Shown here piece after piece: positions 26,733 through 35,351 of a stretch of 64,000 bases of DNA; within the stretch, counting starts at the first letter, position 1, and the number at the start of each line of letters is the position of its first letter. The notes beneath the pieces were generated by a model. The model was not told the DNA's origin. It saw only the letters and a program-made list of their open reading frames with translations, and searched no databases. The position numbers were made by a program, and so were the translations under genes. The stretch lies in contig BTQL01000001.1 in NCBI GenBank assembly GCA_036985855.1, positions 1 through 64,000 on the forward strand. Reading direction: 5' to 3'. Origin of the DNA: B3-G11 sp036985855. GTDB taxonomy: Bacteria > Actinomycetota > Acidimicrobiia > Spongiisociales > UBA5794.

Positions 26733-27581
26733 TCAGGCTGAGGACGCGAGCCACACCGTGTTGGTGAGAAGCGACGCCCTCGTCATCGGTCCCACTCCCC
26801 CCGGCACAGGGGAAATGGCTGACGCCACCCGGGAGACCTCGTCGAATGCTACGTCTCCAACGAGACCATCATCGGTTCGGTTGGTGCCCACATCGATGAC
26901 AACGGCACCGGGCTTGACGTATTCCGCATCGAACATGCCAGGACGTCCGACGGCCGTGATGAGAATGTCTGCCTGACGACATACGCCCGCGAGATCCGGC
27001 GTACGCGAATGCGCCTGAATCACCGTTGCATCTCGTCCCTTCTCTCCGAGCATGAGCGCCATTGGCCGCCCGACAAGGAAGGACCGTCCCACGACGACCG
27101 CAGTTTTCCCTGTCGTTTCGATGTTGTAGTGATCGAGCATCGTCATGATCCCAGACGGTGTTGCTGGGAGGGGGCCCGGCTGGCCAAGCATCAACCTTCC
27201 AAGGTTGAATGGATGAAGCCCGTCTGCATCTCTTGTCGGCAGCACGTGTTCAACAGCGGCCGCATCATCGAGGCCGGCTGGGAGAGGCAGCTGGACGATC
27301 ATTCCCGTCACGTCTGGCCGGGCGTTCAGCTCGTCGATCGCTTCGAACACATCCTGTTGGGTTGCCGTCTCGGGGAGTTTGATGTCAATCGAATGTATAC
27401 CAACGGATTCTGCGTCCTTGTGTTTGAAGCCGACATACACGTGGGATGCCGGGTCGTCTCCGACGAGCAGCGTCGCAAGTCCGACCTCACGGCCCCGCGT
27501 TGCCAGCTCCGCAACGTCCTTCCGTACACGCTCTTTGACGACAGCGGCTACTTCTTTTCCCGAAATGATCTGCGCGCTCAA
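26733..27581 (-). CDS. folD: Methylenetetrahydrofolate dehydrogenase / cyclohydrolase
   Basis: Bifunctional enzyme interconverting 5,10-methylene-, 5,10-methenyl- and 10-formyl-tetrahydrofolate. It has 282 residues, the usual length. Key elements are YVGFKHKDAESVGI with the catalytic Lys (KxxxxxxxG), MIVQLPLPAGLD, VVVGRSFLVGRPMA for NADP binding and VIDVGTNR near the C-terminus, followed by PVPGGVGPMT. It supplies 10-formyl-THF for PurN and PurH, whose genes lie immediately upstream; its start overlaps the purH stop by four bases. Confidence 0.94.
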   Translation of the reverse strand: MSAQIISGKEVAAVVKERVRKDVAELATRGREVGLATLLVGDDPASHVYVGFKHKDAESVGIHSIDIKLPETATQQDVFEAIDELNARPDVTGMIVQLPLPAGLDDAAAVEHVLPTRDADGLHPFNLGRLMLGQPGPLPATPSGIMTMLDHYNIETTGKTAVVVGRSFLVGRPMALMLGEKGRDATVIQAHSRTPDLAGVCRQADILITAVGRPGMFDAEYVKPGAVVIDVGTNRTDDGLVGDVAFDEVSRVASAISPVPGGVGPMTRASLLTNTVWLASSA

Positions 27582-29098
27582 TGTCTGAAATGCCTCTCGT
27601 GTGTGAACACCAATGCTACGTCGTGTTCATTCGCCGATTCGATGACCTCGTCGTCACGCATCGAGCCCCCGGGCTCGATGATCGCGGTAACGCCTGCGGC
27701 AGCGAGCCCATCGGGTCCATCGCGAAAAGGAAAGAAAGCGTCAGAGGCACAAGCAGCGCCCTTCGCCCTGTCCCCGGCCTTCGCCAGCGCACGTTCAGCA
27801 GCACCGACTCGGGATTGGTCTCCCGCTCCCACTCCGACCGCTGCACCGTTCCTGACCAGCACCACGGCGTTTGACTTCGTGTGCGCTGCGAGAACCCATG
27901 CCATTTCGAGATCCATGGTCTCTTGATCTGTCGGCTGCCTCGTCTTGGTCTCCCAGTCTTCGGCACCTGTGGCCACCGAGTCCCGCACCTGGACGAGGAA
28001 CCCATCATCAACTGTGCGAACATCGAGGTCGAAGTCAGAAGCAACAGGTGCGATCAGAACTCTGAGGTTCTTCTTCAGGGCCATGACCGCCTTCGCTTCA
28101 GCTGAAATCGACGGTGCGATGACGATTTCGACGAAGTACTCGCTGATCGCCGTGGCCGTCGCAACGTCGAGTTCGGCATTGCAAGCGATCACACCTCCAA
28201 ATGCCGAGATCGGATCGCAGTTCCACGCCCTCACGAACGCTTCAGACGTCGTGGCGGCATTCGCGGCTCCGCACGCGTTCATGTGTTTGAGGACCACCAC
28301 TGATATCTCGGGCAGATCGTTCACCAATCGCCACGCCGCATCTGCATCTGCATAGTTGTTGAACGACATCTCCTTGCCCTGGAGCTGATCCGCCCTGGCC
28401 CACCATCCGTTCGCGTCTGGCATCGCGTACAGGGCAGCCGGCTGGTGCGGGTTCTCGCCGTATCGCAGAGATGCCTTGGTCTCGAGCGGGAGCACGAGCT
28501 TGTCCTGACCATCTCGTGAGTGAAACCAGTTGACGATTGCCGCGTCGTACCGCGCCGTACGGAAAAATGCCTCTCGAGCGAGCTCCGCCCGAAACTCTGT
28601 GGTGGTCCCACCTGAGCTGATCGCTTCCATGACGTCGCCGTACTGATCAGGAGAGACAACAACAGCAACCCAGTCATGGTTCTTTGCAGCAGCTCGAATG
28701 AGCGTCGGGCCTCCGATGTCGATGTTTTCGATCGCGGTGGCGTGATCAGCCCCTTTCCCAATCACGTTCTCGAAGGGATACAGATTGACAACCACGAGTT
28801 GGAAGACATCGATGCCGCGATCGAGGAGAACCTGTCTGTGCTCCTCAATGCCGAGGTCGGCAAGGATGCCACCGTGGATCCTGGGGTGAAGCGTCTTGAC
28901 CCTGCCCCCGAGCATCTCGGGAGCGCCGGTGACTTCCTCAACTCCCGTCACAGGGATCCCTGCCTCAGCGAGGTACGTCGCAGTGCCTCCTGAGGACACT
29001 ATCTCGACTCCGCTGTCGACAAGGGAAGAAGCGAACGGCCTCAGGCCATGTTTGTCCGATACCGAAATCAGGGCTCTACGCACTGCGATCGCTGTCAT
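27578..29098 (-). CDS. purH: AICAR transformylase / IMP cyclohydrolase
   Basis: Bifunctional enzyme for the last two steps of IMP synthesis. The N-terminal cyclohydrolase domain begins ALISVSDKHGLRPFASSLVDSG and has VEEVTGAPEMLGGRVKTLHPRIHGGIL. The C-terminal transformylase domain (from about residue 200) has LRYGENPHQPAALY and the late AACASDAFFPFRDG motif. At 506 residues it is normal length. Gene overlaps of four bases with purN upstream and folD downstream show a tightly coupled operon. Confidence 0.95.
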   Translation of the reverse strand: MTAIAVRRALISVSDKHGLRPFASSLVDSGVEIVSSGGTATYLAEAGIPVTGVEEVTGAPEMLGGRVKTLHPRIHGGILADLGIEEHRQVLLDRGIDVFQLVVVNLYPFENVIGKGADHATAIENIDIGGPTLIRAAAKNHDWVAVVVSPDQYGDVMEAISSGGTTTEFRAELAREAFFRTARYDAAIVNWFHSRDGQDKLVLPLETKASLRYGENPHQPAALYAMPDANGWWARADQLQGKEMSFNNYADADAAWRLVNDLPEISVVVLKHMNACGAANAATTSEAFVRAWNCDPISAFGGVIACNAELDVATATAISEYFVEIVIAPSISAEAKAVMALKKNLRVLIAPVASDFDLDVRTVDDGFLVQVRDSVATGAEDWETKTRQPTDQETMDLEMAWVLAAHTKSNAVVLVRNGAAVGVGAGDQSRVGAAERALAKAGDRAKGAACASDAFFPFRDGPDGLAAAGVTAIIEPGGSMRDDEVIESANEHDVALVFTHERHFRH

Positions 29099-29733
29099 CG
29101 GCTGGTGGCCTCCTTGGGCATGCGGTCCCAGCGTACGTGTCTGTCCTGGACTGTCAGCGCTCCTCGAGCAAAGGCGGCAGCCACCTCGGGGAGCAACCGA
29201 TGCTCAACCTGCTGGATTCGGGCGTGTAGCGTCGCGACGTCGTCTTCAGGGTGCACAGAAACAGTTTCCTGGACGATGATCGGCCCATGGTCGACCTTTT
29301 CATCGACGAAATGGACGGTGACCCCGGTAATGGTCACTCCATACTCGAGAGCCTGTTCGATTGCGTGTTTGCCCGGAAACGCGGGGAGCAGGGCAGGGTG
29401 GATGTTGATGATCGCCTCGGGGAATCGTTCGATCGCGCTCGGGGCGAGAATCCGCATGAACCCTGCGAGCACGAGGCCTCTCGATCCATGTCGATCTGCC
29501 GCATCGCACACTGCCTGGGTGAATGCCGACCGAGTATCGAAGTCTGTCCAAGAGATGACTTCCGTCGGCAACCCCGCTTCGGATGCTCTCTCGAGTCCGC
29601 GAACTTTCGGACGATCCGAAATGACCACTGCGATCGCATAACCGTCACACTCATCCTGGGCATCGATCAGCGCCTGGAGGTTGCTCCCACTGCCTGAAAT
29701 GAGGACGGCGATGGGCAGAGGGGAATCGATCAT
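29095..29733 (-). CDS. purN: Phosphoribosylglycinamide formyltransferase
   Basis: Transfers a formyl group from 10-formyl-THF to GAR in purine synthesis. From the ATG at 29733 the protein has 212 residues: IAVLISGSGSNLQALIDA at the start, the catalytic Asn-His-Asp set in NIHPALLPAFPGKHA and VDEKVDHGPII, and the conserved HARIQQVEHRLLP near the C-terminus. A TAGAAT hexamer (29742-29747) eight bases before the ATG and the absence of a ribosome site support this start over the longer frame to 29784. It is the first gene of the purN-purH-folD operon. Confidence 0.92.
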   Translation of the reverse strand: MIDSPLPIAVLISGSGSNLQALIDAQDECDGYAIAVVISDRPKVRGLERASEAGLPTEVISWTDFDTRSAFTQAVCDAADRHGSRGLVLAGFMRILAPSAIERFPEAIINIHPALLPAFPGKHAIEQALEYGVTITGVTVHFVDEKVDHGPIIVQETVSVHPEDDVATLHARIQQVEHRLLPEVAAAFARGALTVQDRHVRWDRMPKEATSR

Positions 29734-29796
29734 CGGTGCTGATTCTAGAGGGCCTGCGCGACATGCCACATGGCCACAACTCACCCCTTGAGCACC

Positions 29797-29918
29797 ACCC
29801 GTCGCGAACCCAGGGTTCTGGACCGGACTGAGTCCGGTCTACAGCCCACAGAACGGGACCCGTCGCGAACCCAGGGTTCTGGACCGGACTGAGTCCGGTC
29901 TACAGCCCACAGAACGGG
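29797..29918. repeat. Tandem pair of identical 61-bp palindromic elements
   Basis: Two identical 61-bp units are joined head to tail (29797-29857 and 29858-29918). Each holds two nested palindromes, GAACCC-A-GGGTTC and ACCGGACT-G-AGTCCGGT, plus an outer GTTCTG / CAGAAC pairing, so it could fold into a branched hairpin. It is non-coding and sits between purN and the hydrolase gene. Related single copies lie at 21554-21607 and, inverted, at 44387-44445. Confidence 0.9.
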
Positions 29919-29934
29919 CGGTTTCGCCGCGTAT

Positions 29935-30669
29935 CTAGGACGGACCAACCTTCTGGGCCACAACGATCGCGCTCGCGAGACCACCCTTCCACGGCTCACC
30001 ATGACCAGGGAGGACAGTGCCGGCTTCTATTCCATGGAGATGATCGAGTGACTCGAGCGCCTGGGCGCTGTTCTTGTTGAATGCACCAGGCATCACGCGT
30101 GCCCCTCTCTTGCCGGTACCGAGGTGCATCGTCACGAGGGCGTCACCTGTGAAGACCACGTCACGTTCCGGGAGATGGATACATGCCGAACCATCCGTGT
30201 GACCGGGAGTATGGATCGCCACGGGGCGACCAGGGACGTCAATCGTCTCGCCGTCACCGAACTCAGTGAGATCAACAACCGATTTCGCCGAGAAGACCCC
30301 GCCCGTGACAAAGAACCAAGCGGTTCTCCATGCCTGGATGTGGTTAAGGTCACGCGCCCAGTGACGCTCTGCCTCACGTTCGGCTTCTCCACGGGCCAGC
30401 GACACGTCGTCGTGATGCACATGCACCCTCGCACCGCTCTCATCCTTGATACGTCGCGATGAGCCGAGGTGGTCGCCATGGGCGTGAGTGAGAACAATCG
30501 CATCGATGTCGCCGAGGGACAGACCGAGTTCAGTGAGCACAAGCGGTAGCTGCTTGTACTGGTTCGGGTTTCCTGCATCGATCAGCGTCAGCTTTCCGCC
30601 ATCCTCGATGACGAACCAGTTGACGAGCTTCGCACCGAGCCGATAGACCCTGTCGGCGACTTCCTGCAC
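29935..30669 (-). CDS. Metallo-beta-lactamase-fold hydrolase
   Basis: Soluble MBL-superfamily hydrolase with an unassigned substrate. The zinc-site motif THAHGDHLG is followed by later metal ligands in HTPGHTDGSA, DVVFTGDAL and VLPGHGEPW, the full set for a two-metal site. The start is placed at GTG 30669, which has GGAG five to six bases upstream (244 residues). ATG at 30690 is only two bases from a TACCGT -10-like hexamer and would probably lie outside the transcript. The family includes glyoxalase II, lactonases and RNases; the short length and lack of extra domains favour a small-molecule hydrolase. Confidence 0.8.
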   Translation of the reverse strand: MQEVADRVYRLGAKLVNWFVIEDGGKLTLIDAGNPNQYKQLPLVLTELGLSLGDIDAIVLTHAHGDHLGSSRRIKDESGARVHVHHDDVSLARGEAEREAERHWARDLNHIQAWRTAWFFVTGGVFSAKSVVDLTEFGDGETIDVPGRPVAIHTPGHTDGSACIHLPERDVVFTGDALVTMHLGTGKRGARVMPGAFNKNSAQALESLDHLHGIEAGTVLPGHGEPWKGGLASAIVVAQKVGPS

Positions 30670-30828
30670 TTGATCTCCAGTTCTCTGCATCCACGGTACA
30701 CGACGACCGACAACAGACGACACGAGAGTCGTTCATCGTCAGCGAACGCAGGGAGCGGTCGCATGCTGTAAAGCGAAGCGGTCCGCGAGCGCCCGCGAGC
30801 AGTCGTCAGTCGGCGAGCACAGCGGGCG

Positions 30829-32544
30829 TCACTCGGGCAATCCGGCCTTCAAGAGACCATCGATCAGGAGGTCGCGGTCCTCGTCTCGAACGTAGCTCAG
30901 TCGCGAGCGGTGCCCTTCACAGCTGAACTGTGGCCTTGCTTCATGAACCGCGTCGACATGGATCTGCGCATCATCAGCCCGGTTCATCTGCGAGTAAGCC
31001 GCTGCCATCACGATATGAGTTTGCAGATAATCCACGACATGAAGCGACTGCTGACCCCAAGCCGTCGCTGGCTCGTAGTCACCGATCATGAAGTGACAGT
31101 GCGCAAGATCATTTGCCACATCGAATCGCAGAGGCTCGTGCCGACCGAGTCTCCACGCCTGTGTCAATGCCTTGATCCCTTCGGTGTGCTCACCTGCCTT
31201 GTCGAGGTTGTTTCCCAACATATGGAATCCGAACATGGCATACGGGTTGATTTGGATCATTCGCTGCGCGTGTCGAACGCCCCCAGCCGGATCTCCGCTG
31301 ACACTCTTCAGGACGGCGAGGGCAAATAGTGTCCAGTAGTCGTCCTTGTCGAGCCGAAACGCGGCGGCAGCATCTCGCTCCGCCCGCTTCCAAGGATTGA
31401 CGTCAACGGAGCGCCATCCAAGGATCGCAAGCATGAACCAAGCGCCCGCGGAGCGTGCGACCGGTGCGACGAATCCGGGTTCGAGTCGGCGCGCCCGATC
31501 AAACAAGTCGATTGCCTTCACCAAGGATTCGACGTCGAAACCGTGAACCAAAGCCTGTCCCTGGACGGTGAGATCCCACGCGTCAAACGATCGACCGTCC
31601 TTTTCCGAACGCGATCTCCCAGCCATCTCCCAGAAAGTCGGCGACAGTCTTGCTGCAATGGCTTCGACCAGCTCATCTTGGAGTTCAAAGATGTCGGCGA
31701 GATCCCTGTCGTATCGCTCCGCCCAGATGTGGTGGCCCGATTCAGCATCGATGAGTTGGGCCGTGACTCTCACTCGATTCCCTGATCTGCGGACACTTCC
31801 CTCAACGACGTGAGTCGCGTCCAAGGCCCGTGCGATGATACGAATGTCCACTGCCTTGCCCTTGTAAGCGAACGTCGAATTGCGAGCTACCACGGCCAGA
31901 TCCCTGTTGTGCGAGAGCGCGGTAAGCAGGTCTTCGGTGATCCCATCGGCAAAGTACTCCTGGTCTGCTCCCCCACTCAGGTTGTCGAACGGCAGAACAG
32001 CCACTATCGCCAACGTTCGGATTCCGGGCGCCACAAGAAGCTGCGGAGATGGTGAGGTCGATCCGACCTTCCAAATCCTCACGGGTTTCTCGATGTTCTT
32101 CAGTTCGTGATCACCGTCATCGACGAATGCAACAGCGACCTTGCCGGTAACCGCCTGATACACGGCATCGGTAACGGAGACACCACCCGGATCTGCAACG
32201 GACTCAACTCGAGCTGCGATGTTGGCCCCGTCGCCAAACACATCACCAGAGTTGTCAACGACAATGTCGCCGAGGTTGTGACCCAGTCGAAACTGCATTC
32301 TGCGGGACTCCGGAATCTCGACGTTCCGCACCCGCATGAGGGACTGAATCTCGACAGCTGCATTCAACGCTGCCACGGCTGATGGAAACTCCATGAGCAT
32401 CCCATCGCCGGTGGTCTTCACCACACGACCGCCACCGTTCAGAACAACAGGTTCAAGGACGTTGATATGCGCTCGAAGCGCCGACAGAGTGCCGTCCTCG
32501 TCCTCGGCCATCATCCGTGAATAGCCGACGACGTCAGCAACCAA
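30829..32544 (-). CDS. Class III adenylate cyclase with TolB-like and TPR regions, interrupted near its start
   Basis: The protein has an N-terminal class III cyclase domain (about 1-170), a middle AVLPFDNLSGGADQEYFADGITEDLL region shared with CadC/TolB-like regulators (about 185-300) and C-terminal TPR-like helices. Cyclase residues are present: first metal Asp in VADVVGYSRMM, KTTGDGMLMEF with the purine Lys and second Asp, and GDGANIAARVESVADPGG with Asn and Arg for catalysis, so cAMP production is plausible. The family normally begins M-x-x-x-ERRLAAIL. Here that segment (ERQLAAIL) is encoded upstream but is cut off from its ATG by a TGA (see 32566-32577). The first open start is a TTG at 32544 without a ribosome site. 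It may be a pseudogene, a weakly expressed gene, or a sequencing error. Confidence 0.75.
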   Translation of the reverse strand: MVADVVGYSRMMAEDEDGTLSALRAHINVLEPVVLNGGGRVVKTTGDGMLMEFPSAVAALNAAVEIQSLMRVRNVEIPESRRMQFRLGHNLGDIVVDNSGDVFGDGANIAARVESVADPGGVSVTDAVYQAVTGKVAVAFVDDGDHELKNIEKPVRIWKVGSTSPSPQLLVAPGIRTLAIVAVLPFDNLSGGADQEYFADGITEDLLTALSHNRDLAVVARNSTFAYKGKAVDIRIIARALDATHVVEGSVRRSGNRVRVTAQLIDAESGHHIWAERYDRDLADIFELQDELVEAIAARLSPTFWEMAGRSRSEKDGRSFDAWDLTVQGQALVHGFDVESLVKAIDLFDRARRLEPGFVAPVARSAGAWFMLAILGWRSVDVNPWKRAERDAAAAFRLDKDDYWTLFALAVLKSVSGDPAGGVRHAQRMIQINPYAMFGFHMLGNNLDKAGEHTEGIKALTQAWRLGRHEPLRFDVANDLAHCHFMIGDYEPATAWGQQSLHVVDYLQTHIVMAAAYSQMNRADDAQIHVDAVHEARPQFSCEGHRSRLSYVRDEDRDLLIDGLLKAGLPE

Positions 32545-32565
32545 GATCGCGGCGAGCTGCCGCTC

Positions 32566-32577
32566 TCAAGAATCCAT
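32566..32577 (-). other. ATG-GAT-TCT-TGA: premature stop at codon 4 of the cyclase gene
   Basis: The ATG at 32577 is in frame with the cyclase, and a TAGTGT hexamer (32584-32589) ends six bases upstream, the geometry of the leaderless starts elsewhere in the window. Codon 4 is TGA (32568-32566); the next codons read ERQLAAIL, the expected family start. The ancestral start is therefore probably here, with codon 4 mutated. Confidence 0.7.
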
Positions 32578-32717
32578 CGTCAGACACTACATCTACCGAC
32601 AACCGACGGACGACAGGTTCAAACCCTTCTGGTGGTCCGGGACTCGGAACCGACAACCCAGATCGAACCTGTCTTTCGTCGTCTGCAAAGGAGCGCAGCG
32701 ACCGATCCGTCGTCGGT

Positions 32718-33653
32718 CTACGCCCGGGAGCCAGTGAGAGCTTTGAGCATCGCTGAACCCATATCCGTCGGGGTAGGTGCCATCACGACACCCGCACCTT
32801 CGAGAGCTTCGATCTTCGCCTCGGCGGTTCCCTTGCCTCCCGAGATGATCGCGCCGGCATGACCCATCCGTTTCCCAGCAGGAGCGGACGTGCCCGCGAT
32901 GAAGCTGGCGACCGGTTTGGTCATGTTCGCCATGATCCACTCAGCAGCTTCTTCCTCTGCCGTGCCACCGATCTCACCGATCATGATGACACCCTCCGTT
33001 TCGGGATCATCGTTGAATGCCGCTAGTGCATCAACGAAGTTCGTGCCGTTGACGGGGTCACCACCGATACCGATCGCCGTTGTCTGACCAAGACCGTTGA
33101 GGGTCAGCTGGTGAACCGCCTCATAGGTGAGCGTCCCAGACCGCGACACGACGCCGATCTTGCCTGGTGTATGTATGTAGCCGGGCATGATGCCGATCTT
33201 GCACGCCTGGGGTGTGATCACACCCGGACAGTTCGGGCCGACGAGTCTGACGTTCTTGTCCTCGAGATAACGCTTGGCGAGAACCATGTCCGCGACAGGG
33301 ATACCTTCGGTGACCGTGATGATCAGCGGGACGCCTGCCTCGGCAGCCTCCATGATCGCATCCGCTGCGAAGGGCGGCGGAACGTAGACAACCGTTGCGT
33401 TCGCTCCTGTGGCCTCGACAGCCTCGCGTACCGTGCGAAAGATCGGGATCGTGACGTCGTATGTGTCGGACCGCCCCTGCACACCCGAGTGATCCGTCTC
33501 GCCGGTGAACCGCTCCGCCTGGCCAGCCCTCGACGGGTGCACGGCACCGACCATGTCCGTGCCGTATGCGATCGCCTTGTCCGTATGAAACCGACCCGTT
33601 CTTCCCATTCCCTGGACGAGAACCTTCGTGTCCTTGTTGACGAGCACACTCAT
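32718..33653 (-). CDS. sucD: Succinyl-CoA synthetase alpha subunit
   Basis: CoA-binding and phosphorylated subunit of succinyl-CoA ligase; makes ATP or GTP from succinyl-CoA in the TCA cycle. It has 311 residues. The CoA-binding start reads KVLVQGMGRTGRFHTDKAI, and the phospho-histidine lies in GKRMGHAGAIISGGKGTA near residue 255. The protein is slightly longer than the 289-residue E. coli form. Its ATG overlaps the sucC stop (ATGA). Confidence 0.94.
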   Translation of the reverse strand: MSVLVNKDTKVLVQGMGRTGRFHTDKAIAYGTDMVGAVHPSRAGQAERFTGETDHSGVQGRSDTYDVTIPIFRTVREAVEATGANATVVYVPPPFAADAIMEAAEAGVPLIITVTEGIPVADMVLAKRYLEDKNVRLVGPNCPGVITPQACKIGIMPGYIHTPGKIGVVSRSGTLTYEAVHQLTLNGLGQTTAIGIGGDPVNGTNFVDALAAFNDDPETEGVIMIGEIGGTAEEEAAEWIMANMTKPVASFIAGTSAPAGKRMGHAGAIISGGKGTAEAKIEALEGAGVVMAPTPTDMGSAMLKALTGSRA

Positions 33654-34873
33654 TTGGCCAACTCCACGATCTTTTCGGCTCCATCTTTCATGTCTGTAGC
33701 GCTCACAACGTTGAGGTCGGATTCATCGATGATCTGTTTCCCGAGCTCCACGTTCGTACCTTCGAGTCGGACCACGAGTGGCACGTCAAGGCCCACTTCC
33801 TCCACCGCAGCAACAACTCCGTTCGCGATGACATCACAGCGCATGATGCCACCGAAAATGTTGACGAAAATGCCCTTCACATTCGGATCCTCTGTGATGA
33901 TCTTGAACGCGGCGACGATCTGATCCTTCTCGGCGCCTCCTCCTACATCCAGAAAGTTGGCGGGTTCGCCCCCGACATACTTGATGATGTCCATTGTTGC
34001 CATGGCTAGGCCGGCCCCGTTGACCATGCAGCCGATCGAGCCGTCGAGACTGATGAACGAAAGGCCATACTCCTTGGCTTCCAGCTCAGCGGAGTCCTCT
34101 TCGGATTCGTCGCGAAGCTCCAGAACTTCGGGATGGCGGTACAGAGCGTTGGCTTCGAACGACATCTTGCCGTCGAGCGCCATCACCTTGCCATCTGTCG
34201 TGACGACGAGCGGATTGATCTCTATGAGATCGGTGTCCATATCAGCTGCGAACACCGTCAGCTCCTTGAGGAACTTGAAACCGTTCTTGAAGGCGTCACC
34301 CTCGAGCCCGAGCCCGTAAGCGATCTGTCTGGCCTGGAAGTCAGTGAGACCGAATGCTGGGTCGATCTCTTCCTTGATGATCTTCTCGGGCGTCTCCTCT
34401 GCAACAACCTCGATCTCGGTACCTCCCTCGGTCGATGCCATCACGATGTTGCGGCTCGTCGAGCGATCGAGCAGGACCGAGAGATAGAGCTCCGTCGCGA
34501 TATCGATGCCTTGCTCGACGTAGAGGCGGTTGACGACCTTCCCCTCTTCGCCTGTCTGGATCGTGACCAACGTGGAGCCAAGCATCTGTGCCGCGAGCTC
34601 GCGGACCTTCTCCTCGGCAGCTTCGGTACCTCCGTCGATGCCTTCAAGGACCACGTTCACGCCACCAAGGTCGGGATGCTCATTGAAGCGTCCTTTGCCT
34701 CGCCCACCAGCATGGATCTGTGACTTCACGACGACAACGGAGTTGCCGGTGGACTCCATGAGGTGTCGTACAGCGGACACGGCTTCCTCGACGGTTGTCG
34801 CCACGGCGCCTTCGGGTACAGGAATACCCCGCGCCTTCATGAGCGCCTTGGCTTGATACTCGTGGATCTTCAC
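33650..34873 (-). CDS. sucC: Succinyl-CoA synthetase beta subunit
   Basis: ATP-grasp subunit of succinyl-CoA ligase, 407 residues. It begins MKIHEYQAKALMKARGIPVPEG and has the ATP-grasp segment VVVKSQIHAGGRGKGRF and the conserved LIEINPLVVT. The C-terminal domain carries FLDVGGGA and NIFGGIMRCDVIA for contact with the alpha subunit. The stop overlaps the sucD start, and its own start overlaps the stop of the B12-binding gene upstream, so all three genes are translationally linked. Confidence 0.94.
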   Translation of the reverse strand: MKIHEYQAKALMKARGIPVPEGAVATTVEEAVSAVRHLMESTGNSVVVVKSQIHAGGRGKGRFNEHPDLGGVNVVLEGIDGGTEAAEEKVRELAAQMLGSTLVTIQTGEEGKVVNRLYVEQGIDIATELYLSVLLDRSTSRNIVMASTEGGTEIEVVAEETPEKIIKEEIDPAFGLTDFQARQIAYGLGLEGDAFKNGFKFLKELTVFAADMDTDLIEINPLVVTTDGKVMALDGKMSFEANALYRHPEVLELRDESEEDSAELEAKEYGLSFISLDGSIGCMVNGAGLAMATMDIIKYVGGEPANFLDVGGGAEKDQIVAAFKIITEDPNVKGIFVNIFGGIMRCDVIANGVVAAVEEVGLDVPLVVRLEGTNVELGKQIIDESDLNVVSATDMKDGAEKIVELAK

Positions 34874-35280
34874 GCGTCCTCCTGACGGGTCTCGTCCGTG
34901 AACTGTTCATACACCCAGGCTTGGATCACCCCGAGCGAGGTGCCTGGACCGAAGATGTGTGCGATACCTGCGGCCTCAAGGCGCGGAACGTCCGCATCGG
35001 GGATGATGCCTCCACCGAACACGACGATGTCCTCGGCGCCCCGAGCTCTGAGCTCATCGACCACGCTCGGGAACAGCGTCATGTGCGCTCCGGACAGCGC
35101 GGACAATCCGACACCGTCGACATCTTCCTGTATGGCGACTTCGGCGATCTGTTCGGGCGACTGGTGCAACCCGGTGTAGATCACTTCACAGCCTGCGTCG
35201 CGCAGAGCCCGCGCGACAACCTTTGCTCCGCGGTCGTGTCCGTCGAGACCAGGTTTTGCGATGAGAATCCGAGTCGGCAT
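34870..35280 (-). CDS. Stand-alone B12-binding subunit of an acyl-CoA mutase
   Basis: A 136-residue cobalamin-binding Rossmann-like domain, equivalent to the C-terminal part of methylmalonyl-CoA mutase. The base-off/His-on motif D-x-H-x-x-G is present as GLDGHDRGAKV (His15), followed by GLSALSGAHMTLFP and the late GGGIIPDAD and GPGTS motifs. Such small subunits pair with a separate large catalytic subunit (MCM, isobutyryl-CoA, ethylmalonyl-CoA or 2-hydroxyisobutyryl-CoA mutase), which is not in this window. It overlaps sucC by four bases; a mutase making succinyl-CoA would feed directly into SucCD. A TACTAT hexamer eight bases upstream suggests a leaderless start. Confidence 0.88.
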   Translation of the reverse strand: MPTRILIAKPGLDGHDRGAKVVARALRDAGCEVIYTGLHQSPEQIAEVAIQEDVDGVGLSALSGAHMTLFPSVVDELRARGAEDIVVFGGGIIPDADVPRLEAAGIAHIFGPGTSLGVIQAWVYEQFTDETRQEDA

Positions 35281-35351
35281 CGTGCGGAATAGTAGTTGGG
35301 CAGTGCATCATGCCGCCCGGAGATCGTAACACTCGTACCGCCTTCAGGGCC

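Noticed and set aside
29797..29918. Tandem 61-bp repeats considered as a CRISPR array
   Set aside because: The two units are joined directly with no unique spacer, and no cas gene is present.
32566..32568. TGA in the cyclase gene considered as a selenocysteine codon
   Set aside because: It lies at codon 4 of a non-catalytic N-terminus with no plausible redox role, and no selenocysteine insertion element is evident.
32612..32673. GGTTCAAACCC T-loop-like sequence considered as a tRNA
   Set aside because: No matching acceptor, D or anticodon arms can be drawn around it; it is instead one arm of a GACAGGTTC / GAACCTGTC inverted repeat of uncertain meaning.
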